A stretch of DNA of 64,000 nucleotides from assembly GCA_001516055.1 (NCBI GenBank), contig LOEZ01000040.1:81103-145102 (forward strand), in the 5' to 3' direction. Position 1 is the stretch's first letter, and the number at the start of each line of letters is the position of its first letter. A model generated the notes under the pieces. It had not been told where the DNA came from, made no database searches, and worked only from the letters and a program-made list of their open reading frames with translations. Made by a program: the position numbers and the translations under genes. This document shows, in pieces, positions 43,606-52,200 of this stretch. Origin of the DNA: Gracilibacter sp. BRH_c7a (GTDB lineage Bacteria; Bacillota; Desulfitobacteriia; Desulfitobacteriales; Syntrophobotulaceae).

Positions 43606-43680
43606 TTATTGAGGTGAGTTTGGTAATATTAAAAATTGAGGAACACATATTTACTCTCACTTCATTAAAGGAGAATCTAC

Positions 43681-44829
43681 ATGACCAAAAGCAATAAAAG
43701 ATTCAGGGTATATATCACTCTACTCGTATTAATATTCACATTAATCGTCTTTCCCTGGCCTTCATTGGCTCAGGGAGAAGAAGAGATACTACCTCCGGAA
43801 CCGGTAACTGTCAGAGGTAAAATCTTAGAGATTACTGAGGACGAGAGTATTGAGCCTGAGCCCAGTTATGGAGACTATGAAATCACCTATTTCCAAGTCA
43901 TGGTTCAAGTTCTCTCAGGAGAACATAAGGGAGAAATAATACCTTCTCAACACGTTGTTGATGATAGAATGTTATATAAATTAGAAATAGAAGAAGGGGA
44001 TGAAGTACTCATCTATCTGGAAACGGATGAGTCTGGGGAAGTTATCAACGCTAATATAGCTGAGATCTACAGACAGAAGTACTTACTCTACCTCACTCTG
44101 ATATTTCTACTATCCTTGACTATTTTTGGCGGTATAAAGGGTTTGAAAACTATAGTAACCCTTGCTATCACCGGACTTGCTATTATTAAAATACTACTTC
44201 CGGGACTTGTAGCCGGATATAACCCTATTCTTCTAACTGTAGGAATATGTGCAGGTATCACAGCAATTACTTTGATTATTGTAAGTGGACTGAACAAAAA
44301 GACTCTTGCCGCCATTATCGGGATTACAGGCGGTGTTTTGGCTGCAGGTATTATAGCTATGCTATTCGGTTCTCTGAGTAAACTTACTGGTTTGGGACAA
44401 CAGGAAGCCCAGATGCTGCTGTTTATTCCTCAAGAGACAGGATTTAACTTTAAGGGCCTACTATTTGCAGGAATTATCATCGGTGCTCTAGGAGCTGTCA
44501 TGGATGTAGGCATGTCCATCTCTTCCTCTTTGAGTGAGATTCAGACCATCAAACCGGATATTGGACCGAAAGAATTAATGGGGGCAGGAATGAATGTCGG
44601 TCGCGATATCATGGGAACCATGGCTAATACATTGATCTTAGCTTATGTGGGGGCTTCTCTCCCATTACTGCTTTTATTCTATGCCAATGAAATACCTGTA
44701 TATGAATTTATCAATTGGGAAGTAATATCTGGGGAAATAGTCCGAGCTTTAGCGGGCAGCATAGGATTAATCTTAACCATACCTTTAACTGCTTTATCAG
44801 TTGCAGTTTTGGGAAAAAATCCAAAATAG
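43681..44829 (+). CDS. YibE/F family membrane protein
   Basis: This 382-residue protein has an N-terminal signal/membrane segment, an extracytoplasmic beta-type domain (~40-125) and then seven or more membrane helices, including the conserved GALGAVMDVGMSISSSLSEI and GMNVGRDIMGTMANTLILAY blocks that define YibE/F. Function unknown; transport is often assumed. AAAGGAG precedes the ATG. It meets the next gene tail to tail with two bases between. Confidence 0.92.
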   Translation: MTKSNKRFRVYITLLVLIFTLIVFPWPSLAQGEEEILPPEPVTVRGKILEITEDESIEPEPSYGDYEITYFQVMVQVLSGEHKGEIIPSQHVVDDRMLYKLEIEEGDEVLIYLETDESGEVINANIAEIYRQKYLLYLTLIFLLSLTIFGGIKGLKTIVTLAITGLAIIKILLPGLVAGYNPILLTVGICAGITAITLIIVSGLNKKTLAAIIGITGGVLAAGIIAMLFGSLSKLTGLGQQEAQMLLFIPQETGFNFKGLLFAGIIIGALGAVMDVGMSISSSLSEIQTIKPDIGPKELMGAGMNVGRDIMGTMANTLILAYVGASLPLLLLFYANEIPVYEFINWEVISGEIVRALAGSIGLILTIPLTALSVAVLGKNPK

Positions 44830-44831
44830 TT

Positions 44832-45860
44832 TTAATTGTCTTCTTCATCTATCTTATCGTATTCTCTAAAATACTTCTGGTTCATTATATCTGTAGCAGG
44901 AGCATTGTAACCAAACCCATCCCCTCGGGGAACAGCATTTGAAGTGTTTTCGTTATTTTTGCAGTAGACCTTTCTGGTTTCTTCTTTAACTGCTCCAGTA
45001 GGATTTACGGTTCGGATTATCAAATTGTTGGGGCCGGGATTAAGGGCAACTTCGCAAGCGAAGATACCGTTGGAACCAACCTCGCTGATACTAATAAGGC
45101 TGAGCCTTTCATTACCATTGGAATTAAAATAATCGTTGAATACTTGAACTAAACAATAGGGGTCTGTAAAACCATTAATCACGATTCTATCTGAAGTCAG
45201 AAAACCAGGATCTTCTGGTAAGGTAACAATAAGAGTAGGTTGCTTTAGAGGGTATAAGACACTGATCTTTTTTTGGATTGTGGTACTTTTGCCGTCTTTA
45301 TTGGAAGCGACAATATTCAGAATATGGTTACCTTGATATCGAATAATATCAGTCATAAAACTTCCATCCTCTTTGACTAAGATAGGGAAACCATTTATAG
45401 TAACCTTGTTCCCTGGGTCAGTATATCCTTCAAATGTGATATTACTATAACTATATCTGTCTTCGATATTTACCCATAGTTCAGGGGCAGGGATGGAAGG
45501 AATGTATTCTACTATCTTATTCTTCTGCAGTCTAGCATTGGGGGATATTTCTTTGATAGTTATGATATTAGGGCCTTCAGTGAGCGTTAGAATAACTGTA
45601 AAAGAACCATCAGAGTTCACGTTTTGTTCATCTCCGTTAATATAGATTCTATTTTTGGGAGAGGTCTGACCTGGAACTTTTAAGACAGCATCGTTAGTGG
45701 TCTTAGGAGGATCAAAAATTGTTTTGCGGGGATTCAAAAAGAATTGTTGTGGTTTTGCTTCCATAGTTGTTGACGTTTGCTCGTGATTACTTACGGATAA
45801 ACCAGAACAACCTCCCAGCATGAAGACACAAAGAATAATTGTACATACTTGTTTTCTCAT
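44832..45860 (-). CDS. Lipoprotein with tandem Ig-like repeats
   Basis: This 342-residue lipoprotein has lipobox LGGC and at least three ~85-residue beta-sandwich repeats (residues ~45-290) with recurring KVTINGFPILV / RIYINGDEQNV / IVINGFTDPY openings and GPNIITI / GNHILNIVA / GPNNLIIRT ends, as in bacterial Ig-like/glucodextranase-type repeats. They probably form a surface stalk. The C-terminal ~40 residues are polar. The ATG after GGGGTG was chosen. Function unknown. Confidence 0.8.
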   Translation of the reverse strand: MRKQVCTIILCVFMLGGCSGLSVSNHEQTSTTMEAKPQQFFLNPRKTIFDPPKTTNDAVLKVPGQTSPKNRIYINGDEQNVNSDGSFTVILTLTEGPNIITIKEISPNARLQKNKIVEYIPSIPAPELWVNIEDRYSYSNITFEGYTDPGNKVTINGFPILVKEDGSFMTDIIRYQGNHILNIVASNKDGKSTTIQKKISVLYPLKQPTLIVTLPEDPGFLTSDRIVINGFTDPYCLVQVFNDYFNSNGNERLSLISISEVGSNGIFACEVALNPGPNNLIIRTVNPTGAVKEETRKVYCKNNENTSNAVPRGDGFGYNAPATDIMNQKYFREYDKIDEEDN

Positions 45861-46225
45861 AGGCACACCCCGCTATAGGAAAATAATTCCTTATAATTCC
45901 AATTTATGATACAAGTTATGAAAAAATACATTTTGCTTTATAAAGAAAAATAGGGGCTTATCCTACTAAAGTCCCTATGTTAAAGAGAATCCGCAAATCT
46001 AAAGTTATGAAAGGCTGTAGATATGCGGATTTTTTATATTCATATTAAATAATAAATTTTTAAAAAAAGTTAAAAATTTAACATTTTATCTAGCAGGTAA
46101 TTATCTTCAATCGTCGAATAAAACAATGAATGTTTACTTGTAAATATTTCCTTTATCAACATAGACAGTACATAATGAGGTAAAAACACTCAACCATAGA
46201 ATTATAAAGGATCGGTACTTATCTT
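45861..46225. other. 365-bp region between divergent genes with two hairpins
   Basis: No gene is seen. Apart from the hairpins at 45950-46035 the region is very AT-rich. It must hold promoters for the Ig-repeat lipoprotein and the c-di-GMP gene. Confidence 0.45.
45950..46035 (+). promoter_or_regulatory. Paired hairpins, the second terminator-like
   Basis: The first hairpin has arms ATAGGG/CCCTAT with a 17-base loop. The second has 13-base arms (AATCCGCAAATCT/AGATATGCGGATT, one mismatch) and is followed by TTTTTT. They lie ~190 bases before a plus-strand gene, with no plus-strand gene upstream, so the terminator has no obvious client: a leader attenuator or a small RNA end is possible. I could not match it to a known riboswitch, including the c-di-GMP-I consensus. 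Confidence 0.4.
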
Positions 46226-48940
46226 ATGGTCAATGTACTAAGGGACAATTTAGATGTTCTTAATGATGTATCAAAAATGATATCGGCAGAAACAGGCTGC
46301 GATATTATTATTTGTGACCATGAAGGAGTAATAATAGAAGCTACTCAGAAAGAAAGAATTGGCAATAACCATGTTGGTGCCAAAATTATAATGTCTGGGT
46401 TAACGGACGAGGCAGTTATCTCACCAATCCAGGAAGAGTCATTCGCTAGACTGGGGACGGATACCAGGGTTGGTTACAATTATGTGATTATTATTCAAGG
46501 CCAAAGAGTAGGAAGCTTAGGGATGGCAGGTGATCCCCAAGTTTTAAAACCTATTGTGCGAATAGCCGCTAAGACTATTGGTATCTATATCTCAGAATAT
46601 TTGAAAGAAAAAGAAAAAAATATGATTATCCAGAAAATGGCTAGGATTGCTGATGAAATGACAGAGCAATCTATTTGCGATTTGGATTATCATATCTTTA
46701 CAGAAGATCTTTTACTTATCTCTGGGGCTAAGGTTGTTTTGTTTAATGAATATAGTCCCAATAAAGACTATTCTACAACGGTTGCTATATCTGGAGAATA
46801 CAATGACATAGCCAAAGCTGGTCAAGAGATTTTGGGATGCTCAATTCTAGGAAAACAGTGGAATGTCAATAGTAATGTGTATAATGACCTGAGAAAAAAG
46901 AGAATGGTTATATTTCCGAGGGTAAGTGATCTCCCGAAGGACATTATTTCGTATGACGAAGCGGAAAATCTGAAGCAAACATTTGGTTTAGGGCAGATAT
47001 GTTTAACTGAGATTGCACATAAAGAAAACATATTAGGAACTTTAATTATTATTATGGGTGAACAAAATGAGCTAAGAAACGAAGTTTTAATAGAATTATA
47101 CGCGGCTCAGATAGGACAGCTTTTAAAAAGAGTACAAGTAGAAGCAGCTCTCAAAAAGAGTGAGAGCAAACACCGTGTCCTGGTAGAGAAAATTAATGAT
47201 GTTATCTTTAACCTTGATAAGCAAGGAAACATTACATATATAAGCCCTGCCATAAGGGAGCTTTTGGGATATGAGCCTGAAGAAATGATAGGGACAAACT
47301 TTGCTGGATATATCTATCCGCAAGATTTAGACGATGTTCAAAAGGTATTTGATAGCAGTGTAATGGGCAATGATGAATCTGTTGTCTTTCGTATTCTGAA
47401 TAAATTCGGTAAAGTCTATCATGTTAGAAGTTCTACTAGGCTAATACAAGAGGAAGAAGAAATAGTCCTGGGAGTAATGACAAATGTCACCGAGGTTCAA
47501 CAGACATTAAATATCCTAGATTCATTCTGGCAACACAGCCCTAACCCTGTTAGTATCTTAGATAAAGATGGTAAAATAGTGCGCATATCTAAATCAGGAA
47601 CAGATATTTTTGGATCTTCGCCTGAAGTTCTAGAAGGTTTAAATATTTCTGAAGTATTCCCTCTCACAGTAGTTGAGGAGGTAATGGGCAGATTAAAAAT
47701 GGCCAGCGATAAGAAGGAACCACAAAGTTTCTCTGATAGTATTAACCTCTATAATTCCGACCAACGTCACTATGATAGCTGGTTCTTTCCCATAGCCAAT
47801 GAAGAAGAGGAAACCGATCTCGTTGGTATAGTTGCTTTAGATATAACGGATCGTAAGAATACAGAAGAGAGATTAAATTATCTGAGTTTCCATGACCCTG
47901 TTACAGGGCTGTATAACCGAACATATTACGAGCGAGAACTTGAACGTTTGGATTTTAGTGATGACGACTATCCAGTCTCTGTTATATCTCTTGACGCAGA
48001 TGGATTGAAAATAATTAATGATACCCTTGGCCATAACATGGGGGATGAGCTACTGAAGAATCTGGCTGATATACTTACCCAATCTCTTAGGGACTCAGAT
48101 ATCCTTGCTCGAGTAGGTGGAGATGAATTTATTATCTTCCTTCCTAGGACAGACAGTGAAGCAGCCCAAAAGATTGTTGGCCGAATACGAGAGAATATCA
48201 AGCAATATAATGAAGAAAACCTGATTCTTCCGTTAAGTATATCTCTGGGTTTAGAAACTGCGGATAAACCAGGAGAGAATCTGGAAGAGGTTCTTAAAAA
48301 AGCAGATGAAAATATGTATAACAATAAATTTTTCCAGAAAAAGAACAGCCAAAGCCAAATCATTAGTTCTTTCATGGCCTCCTTAGAGAAAAGGGATTAT
48401 GTGTCTCAAGGCTATGCAGAAAGGTTGTTCAAGCTATTTGCCAGAGTATCCCAAACCAGCAAGCTGCCTTCGGGAACACTTAAGGCTTTGGCTCTGCTCG
48501 CTCAGGTACATGATCTTGGTAATGTAACTATCCCCGACAGCATCCTTACCAAACCGGTGCCCCTTAATGAAGAAGAATGGAACGTGGTAAGATTACATCC
48601 TGAAAAAGGTTCGCGTATAGCTTCAATCTCTCCTAATTTGGTTGATATTACAGAGCTCATCATGAAACACCACGAAAGATGGGATGGAAAGGGATATCCG
48701 CTGGGACTTAAAAAGGAAGAGATTCCTATAGAGTGCCGAATTTTAGCTGTAGTTGACTCCTTTGATGCCATGATTACGGAAAGGCCCTACCGTAAGGCCC
48801 TAAGCAAACTGGAAGCCGTGAAAGAATTAAAAAGATGTGCCGGTACCCAGTTCGACCCGAAAATAGTCGAGTTCTTCATAGACATATTGATAGAAGAAGG
48901 ATTAAACACAGATGCTAATCAGATAGAATTATTTGCGTAG
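46226..48940 (+). CDS. Diacid-sensor, PAS, GGDEF and HD-GYP protein
   Basis: This 904-residue cytoplasmic protein begins with a domain like the CdaR/sugar-diacid recognition domain (~1-130, RIGNNHVGA and GQRVGSLGMAGDP), then a GAF-like stretch, two PAS domains (~310-425 and ~430-550), a GGDEF domain with RVGGDEF and a C-terminal HD-GYP domain with GYP motif GKGYPLG. The HD motif reads HDLGN where HDIGK is usual. It probably adjusts c-di-GMP in response to a small organic acid; the ligand is inferred from the family. Its stop overlaps the end of the convergent DUF1667 gene by 12 bases. Confidence 0.88.
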   Translation: MVNVLRDNLDVLNDVSKMISAETGCDIIICDHEGVIIEATQKERIGNNHVGAKIIMSGLTDEAVISPIQEESFARLGTDTRVGYNYVIIIQGQRVGSLGMAGDPQVLKPIVRIAAKTIGIYISEYLKEKEKNMIIQKMARIADEMTEQSICDLDYHIFTEDLLLISGAKVVLFNEYSPNKDYSTTVAISGEYNDIAKAGQEILGCSILGKQWNVNSNVYNDLRKKRMVIFPRVSDLPKDIISYDEAENLKQTFGLGQICLTEIAHKENILGTLIIIMGEQNELRNEVLIELYAAQIGQLLKRVQVEAALKKSESKHRVLVEKINDVIFNLDKQGNITYISPAIRELLGYEPEEMIGTNFAGYIYPQDLDDVQKVFDSSVMGNDESVVFRILNKFGKVYHVRSSTRLIQEEEEIVLGVMTNVTEVQQTLNILDSFWQHSPNPVSILDKDGKIVRISKSGTDIFGSSPEVLEGLNISEVFPLTVVEEVMGRLKMASDKKEPQSFSDSINLYNSDQRHYDSWFFPIANEEEETDLVGIVALDITDRKNTEERLNYLSFHDPVTGLYNRTYYERELERLDFSDDDYPVSVISLDADGLKIINDTLGHNMGDELLKNLADILTQSLRDSDILARVGGDEFIIFLPRTDSEAAQKIVGRIRENIKQYNEENLILPLSISLGLETADKPGENLEEVLKKADENMYNNKFFQKKNSQSQIISSFMASLEKRDYVSQGYAERLFKLFARVSQTSKLPSGTLKALALLAQVHDLGNVTIPDSILTKPVPLNEEEWNVVRLHPEKGSRIASISPNLVDITELIMKHHERWDGKGYPLGLKKEEIPIECRILAVVDSFDAMITERPYRKALSKLEAVKELKRCAGTQFDPKIVEFFIDILIEEGLNTDANQIELFA

Positions 48941-49294
48941 GACTTGTTTGGTGGCAATGACATCTCGATTTAACCCCAAAACATCTTTAATAATTACTTG
49001 GCCGAGGTTGACAGGGGCCTCCAACTTTACTTTTTTAATCTCATCCATCACATCAAAAATTCTTTCTTTGGGAATAGCATCAGTCAGTCTTACACTTACT
49101 AAAGGCATATTTCCTCTTATCACTTTAATGGATGTGGCGATGTTTCTCTGTGGAGCAAAAAGTTCCTGCTGGACATACTCACCACCGCGTTGACATGTAG
49201 CACCTTCAAGCTCGAGGATAGAGTTATTTTCATCTAGTTCAACGCTTATTTCACAACCATTTGGACATAACACACAGATAAATTCTCTAATCAT
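48929..49294 (-). CDS. DUF1667 protein of the glycerol-3-phosphate dehydrogenase-like cluster
   Basis: This 121-residue protein opens with FICVLCPNGCEISVE and later GATCQRGGEYVQQE, four cysteines that fit an iron-sulfur or zinc site, then VKVIRGNMPLVSVRLTDAIPK. It is the DUF1667 family, found after the FAD oxidoreductase in this three-gene cluster. Its start overlaps the previous gene by 8 bases. Confidence 0.9.
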   Translation of the reverse strand: MIREFICVLCPNGCEISVELDENNSILELEGATCQRGGEYVQQELFAPQRNIATSIKVIRGNMPLVSVRLTDAIPKERIFDVMDEIKKVKLEAPVNLGQVIIKDVLGLNRDVIATKQVLRK

Positions 49295-50528
49295 GTCTCA
49301 CAACTACCTTTATATTTTCTGAAGAGCGCAGCTCTTCTTTTTTTAGACCTATTTGGATCATCTCGGCGGGAAGAGCCTTACGCATCTTCTTGGTCTTAAT
49401 AACGTCATCACCTTGAATAATTTGAAGAGCACAATTTTTTAAAGGTTTTTTCACCCGCATAGATAGGGTAATATCTTTTTCGCAGCTGATTTTCTGCGGA
49501 ACTGTATAACCTACGCTTTCGTCCGTTTCCACCAAGACAGAACATTCAGGTATAGAACCTTTTTGGATATAAGTTAGAGCAGCTTCAGCTAAATTTTCTG
49601 CCTCTATGGATACAAAATCAACTAAATCATGAACATGAAGGGCGTTACCGGCCACAAAGATTCCCTTAATATTGGTCTGGTAATTCTCATCCACAATTGG
49701 CCCCCGCGTACGACTATCCAATTCTACACCCGCTAACAAAGACAGCTCATTTTCAGGGATAAGTCCTACCGATAATATCAGAGTGTCACAGTCATACTCT
49801 ATTTCGGTACCGGGGATAGGTTTCAGGTTCTCATCAACTTTATTAACAGTAATTCTTTTCAGCCGCTCTTTGCCCTTAATATTGGTTACGGTATGGCTTA
49901 ATAAGAGAGGAATATCGTAATCGTTTAAACACTGTTCAATATTACGCGGTAATCCGCTGGCATAAGGCAAAATCTCCAAAACTGCTAGGACTTGGGCACC
50001 CTCTAAAGTCATCCTTCTAGCCATGATAAGTCCGATATCACCAGAGCCCAGAATCACGACTTTTTTACCGATCATTATGTTTTTAAGATTTACATAGGCT
50101 TGGGCGACACCTGCTGTATATATACCGGCAGGTCTTGTGCCAGGAATACTGATAGCTCCTCGGGTTCTTTCCCTGCATCCTGTTGTCATAATGATTGCCT
50201 TGGCCTGATATTCCAGGAGTTCGTTCTTGGTAACGGCTATCACATGCTTAGTGCTGTCTATTTCTAGAACTGTAGTATCTGTAAGATAATCGATACCCAT
50301 CTTATTCACTTGGTCTATAAACCTGGCCGCATACTCTGGGCCGCTTAAGGCTTCCTTGAAACGGGTAAGACCAAAACCGTCATGGATACACTGTCTAAGA
50401 ATTCCACCAGCCAGTTTTTCTCTCTCCAGAATTAAGATGTCGTGTATACCTAACTCTTTTAGTCTTGCGGCCGTAGCCAGTCCGGCAGGACCTCCGCCTA
50501 CAATAATAACATCCTTATTAATAACCAT
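49287..50528 (-). CDS. FAD/NAD(P)-dependent oxidoreductase of the GlpA-like cluster
   Basis: This 413-residue flavoprotein has the N-terminal FAD motif GGGPAGLATAARLKELG, a second dinucleotide motif GSGDIGLIMARRM (~residue 160) and the late FVAGNALHVHDLVD. In this conserved trio it is thought to pass electrons between the GlpA-like dehydrogenase and NAD(P). Its ATG overlaps the end of the upstream gene by one base. No Cys pair of a disulfide reductase is present. Confidence 0.9.
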   Translation of the reverse strand: MVINKDVIIVGGGPAGLATAARLKELGIHDILILEREKLAGGILRQCIHDGFGLTRFKEALSGPEYAARFIDQVNKMGIDYLTDTTVLEIDSTKHVIAVTKNELLEYQAKAIIMTTGCRERTRGAISIPGTRPAGIYTAGVAQAYVNLKNIMIGKKVVILGSGDIGLIMARRMTLEGAQVLAVLEILPYASGLPRNIEQCLNDYDIPLLLSHTVTNIKGKERLKRITVNKVDENLKPIPGTEIEYDCDTLILSVGLIPENELSLLAGVELDSRTRGPIVDENYQTNIKGIFVAGNALHVHDLVDFVSIEAENLAEAALTYIQKGSIPECSVLVETDESVGYTVPQKISCEKDITLSMRVKKPLKNCALQIIQGDDVIKTKKMRKALPAEMIQIGLKKEELRSSENIKVVVRHD

Positions 50529-52027
50529 TAGTCTCTAACCTTTCCTACAAACATTTTTCCTCCTTGGCGGGCATAGATTACTTCATTTTCTGGTTTGTCT
50601 TTCTCTTGCATAAGAATCTCTGAGATTCTGGTTTCGCAATAGCCCCCTTGGCAGCGGCCCATCATTGCCCGAGTTCTGTTCTTGATTCCAATCACCGTTT
50701 CGACTCCGAGGGGATTGTGAATGGCTTCTAAAATCTCTGCTTTCGTTATGGTTTCACATCTACAGATAATCTCACCATAGTTAGAATTCTGTTGGATGAG
50801 CTTTCTTTTCTTTTCTAGCGGCTGTTCATTAAAGCATAAAATTCCTTTTCTGTAGGGGTCGTAATTAACCTTCTCTATAAGATATTCCTTCTCACTCATC
50901 ATTTCTATCACTCTTCTAGCGATGGGAACAGCACTGGTCAATCCAGGCGACTCCATCCCGATTAAGAGAATTGTATGGGGGGCTTCTTCTCTTGCCTCAA
51001 TCACGAAATCAGCATAGCCACCCACGTCTTTGTTAACAAGTTTTGGTCTGATTCCGGCGAAATTACGAATGAAGAACTCTCTTTTTAAATAAGGGAAGAT
51101 TCTTCCGCCATCCTTAATGAGGAGATCCATAATCTCTTGGGTAGAAGAATAATTGTCTCGCTCTTCTATATATTCAGTACTGGGTCCAATAAGGATATTG
51201 CCATCGATGGTAGGGGTCAGATGAATCCCGAGTCCACCTTCTTTAGTGTTAGGAACGGGATAGGCAGGAAGTTTTAAAAATTCACCCGCCTTTTTATCGA
51301 GAATAAAATATTCACCGCGGCAGGGGTAGATGGTGTAATCATTGATTCCCAACATACGGGCAATTTTATCGGCATTTAGACCTGCACAATTAATGACCCA
51401 TTTGGTTGCATAGCAGCCCTGGGTTGTTTTTATTTCATAGCTTTTCTCTGAATTGATTTCATTTTTACTGGTATTTTCCAGATGCTTGATAGCAATCACT
51501 TCATTATTAAAAAAGAAATCTACCCCGTTATGATGGGCATTCTCTGCTAAGGCTATTGTATAGATAAAAGGATTAAGTACTCCTGTTGCGGGAGAATACA
51601 TCGCAAACTCACCATCGACATACGGAGCTAATTCTTTTATACGTTCTTTGCCGATGATTTCTAGACCAGGAACACCATTTTGGTCGCCTTGTTCTTTTAA
51701 CCGTATCAATTTGTCTTTATCTTCTGCATCAAATCCTACAACGATTTTTCCGGTTCTGGAGAAAGGTATATCTAGTTCTTCGGCTACCTTATCAAAACCT
51801 AGACATCCCTCTACACAGTATTTGGCCATAAGAGAGCCAGGTTCATTGTTAAATCCGGCATGCAGGACCCCTGAGTTTCTGCCGCTGGTTTCGGAACAGA
51901 CATCTAATTCTTTTTCCAGCACCCCGATTTTCAGTTCATATCTTGAGATTTCCCTGGCTATTGCACTGCCGATTACTCCTGCACCGATGATTATGACATC
52001 ATATTCTGGACTTTTTTTTTGATCCAT
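50528..52027 (-). CDS. GlpA-type glycerol-3-phosphate dehydrogenase/FAD oxidoreductase
   Basis: This 499-residue protein has an N-terminal FAD motif GAGVIGSAIAREISRYE, a DAO-type oxidoreductase domain to ~residue 370, and a C-terminal BFD-like [2Fe-2S] domain with CRCETITKAEI and GRCQGGYC. The pattern is that of the anaerobic glycerol-3-phosphate dehydrogenase-like protein that heads the trio with the FAD/NAD protein and DUF1667. It should oxidise glycerol-3-phosphate or a related hydroxy acid. No glycerol kinase or facilitator gene lies beside it, so the substrate is not certain. A weak ribosome site precedes the ATG. Confidence 0.87.
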   Translation of the reverse strand: MDQKKSPEYDVIIIGAGVIGSAIAREISRYELKIGVLEKELDVCSETSGRNSGVLHAGFNNEPGSLMAKYCVEGCLGFDKVAEELDIPFSRTGKIVVGFDAEDKDKLIRLKEQGDQNGVPGLEIIGKERIKELAPYVDGEFAMYSPATGVLNPFIYTIALAENAHHNGVDFFFNNEVIAIKHLENTSKNEINSEKSYEIKTTQGCYATKWVINCAGLNADKIARMLGINDYTIYPCRGEYFILDKKAGEFLKLPAYPVPNTKEGGLGIHLTPTIDGNILIGPSTEYIEERDNYSSTQEIMDLLIKDGGRIFPYLKREFFIRNFAGIRPKLVNKDVGGYADFVIEAREEAPHTILLIGMESPGLTSAVPIARRVIEMMSEKEYLIEKVNYDPYRKGILCFNEQPLEKKRKLIQQNSNYGEIICRCETITKAEILEAIHNPLGVETVIGIKNRTRAMMGRCQGGYCETRISEILMQEKDKPENEVIYARQGGKMFVGKVRD

Positions 52028-52200
52028 TCTCCTTACCCCCGAAGACTTATGATATATTTCACATAGTTTCTACTAATCTATTATAACAAAAAGAGTTAGA
52101 TTTTGCAGAATGCATTTTTCCTTAGCACTCCTCAGGTACCTTTTCTCATTCCAGAACATAAAATCAATTATTAGGAAAATTCTGGATGAGGTGGTTGTGA

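Noticed and set aside
45950..46035. c-di-GMP riboswitch ahead of the GGDEF/HD-GYP gene
   Set aside because: The conserved GGCAAACC and GACGCAAAGCC elements of the c-di-GMP-I class are absent, and I could not fit class II.
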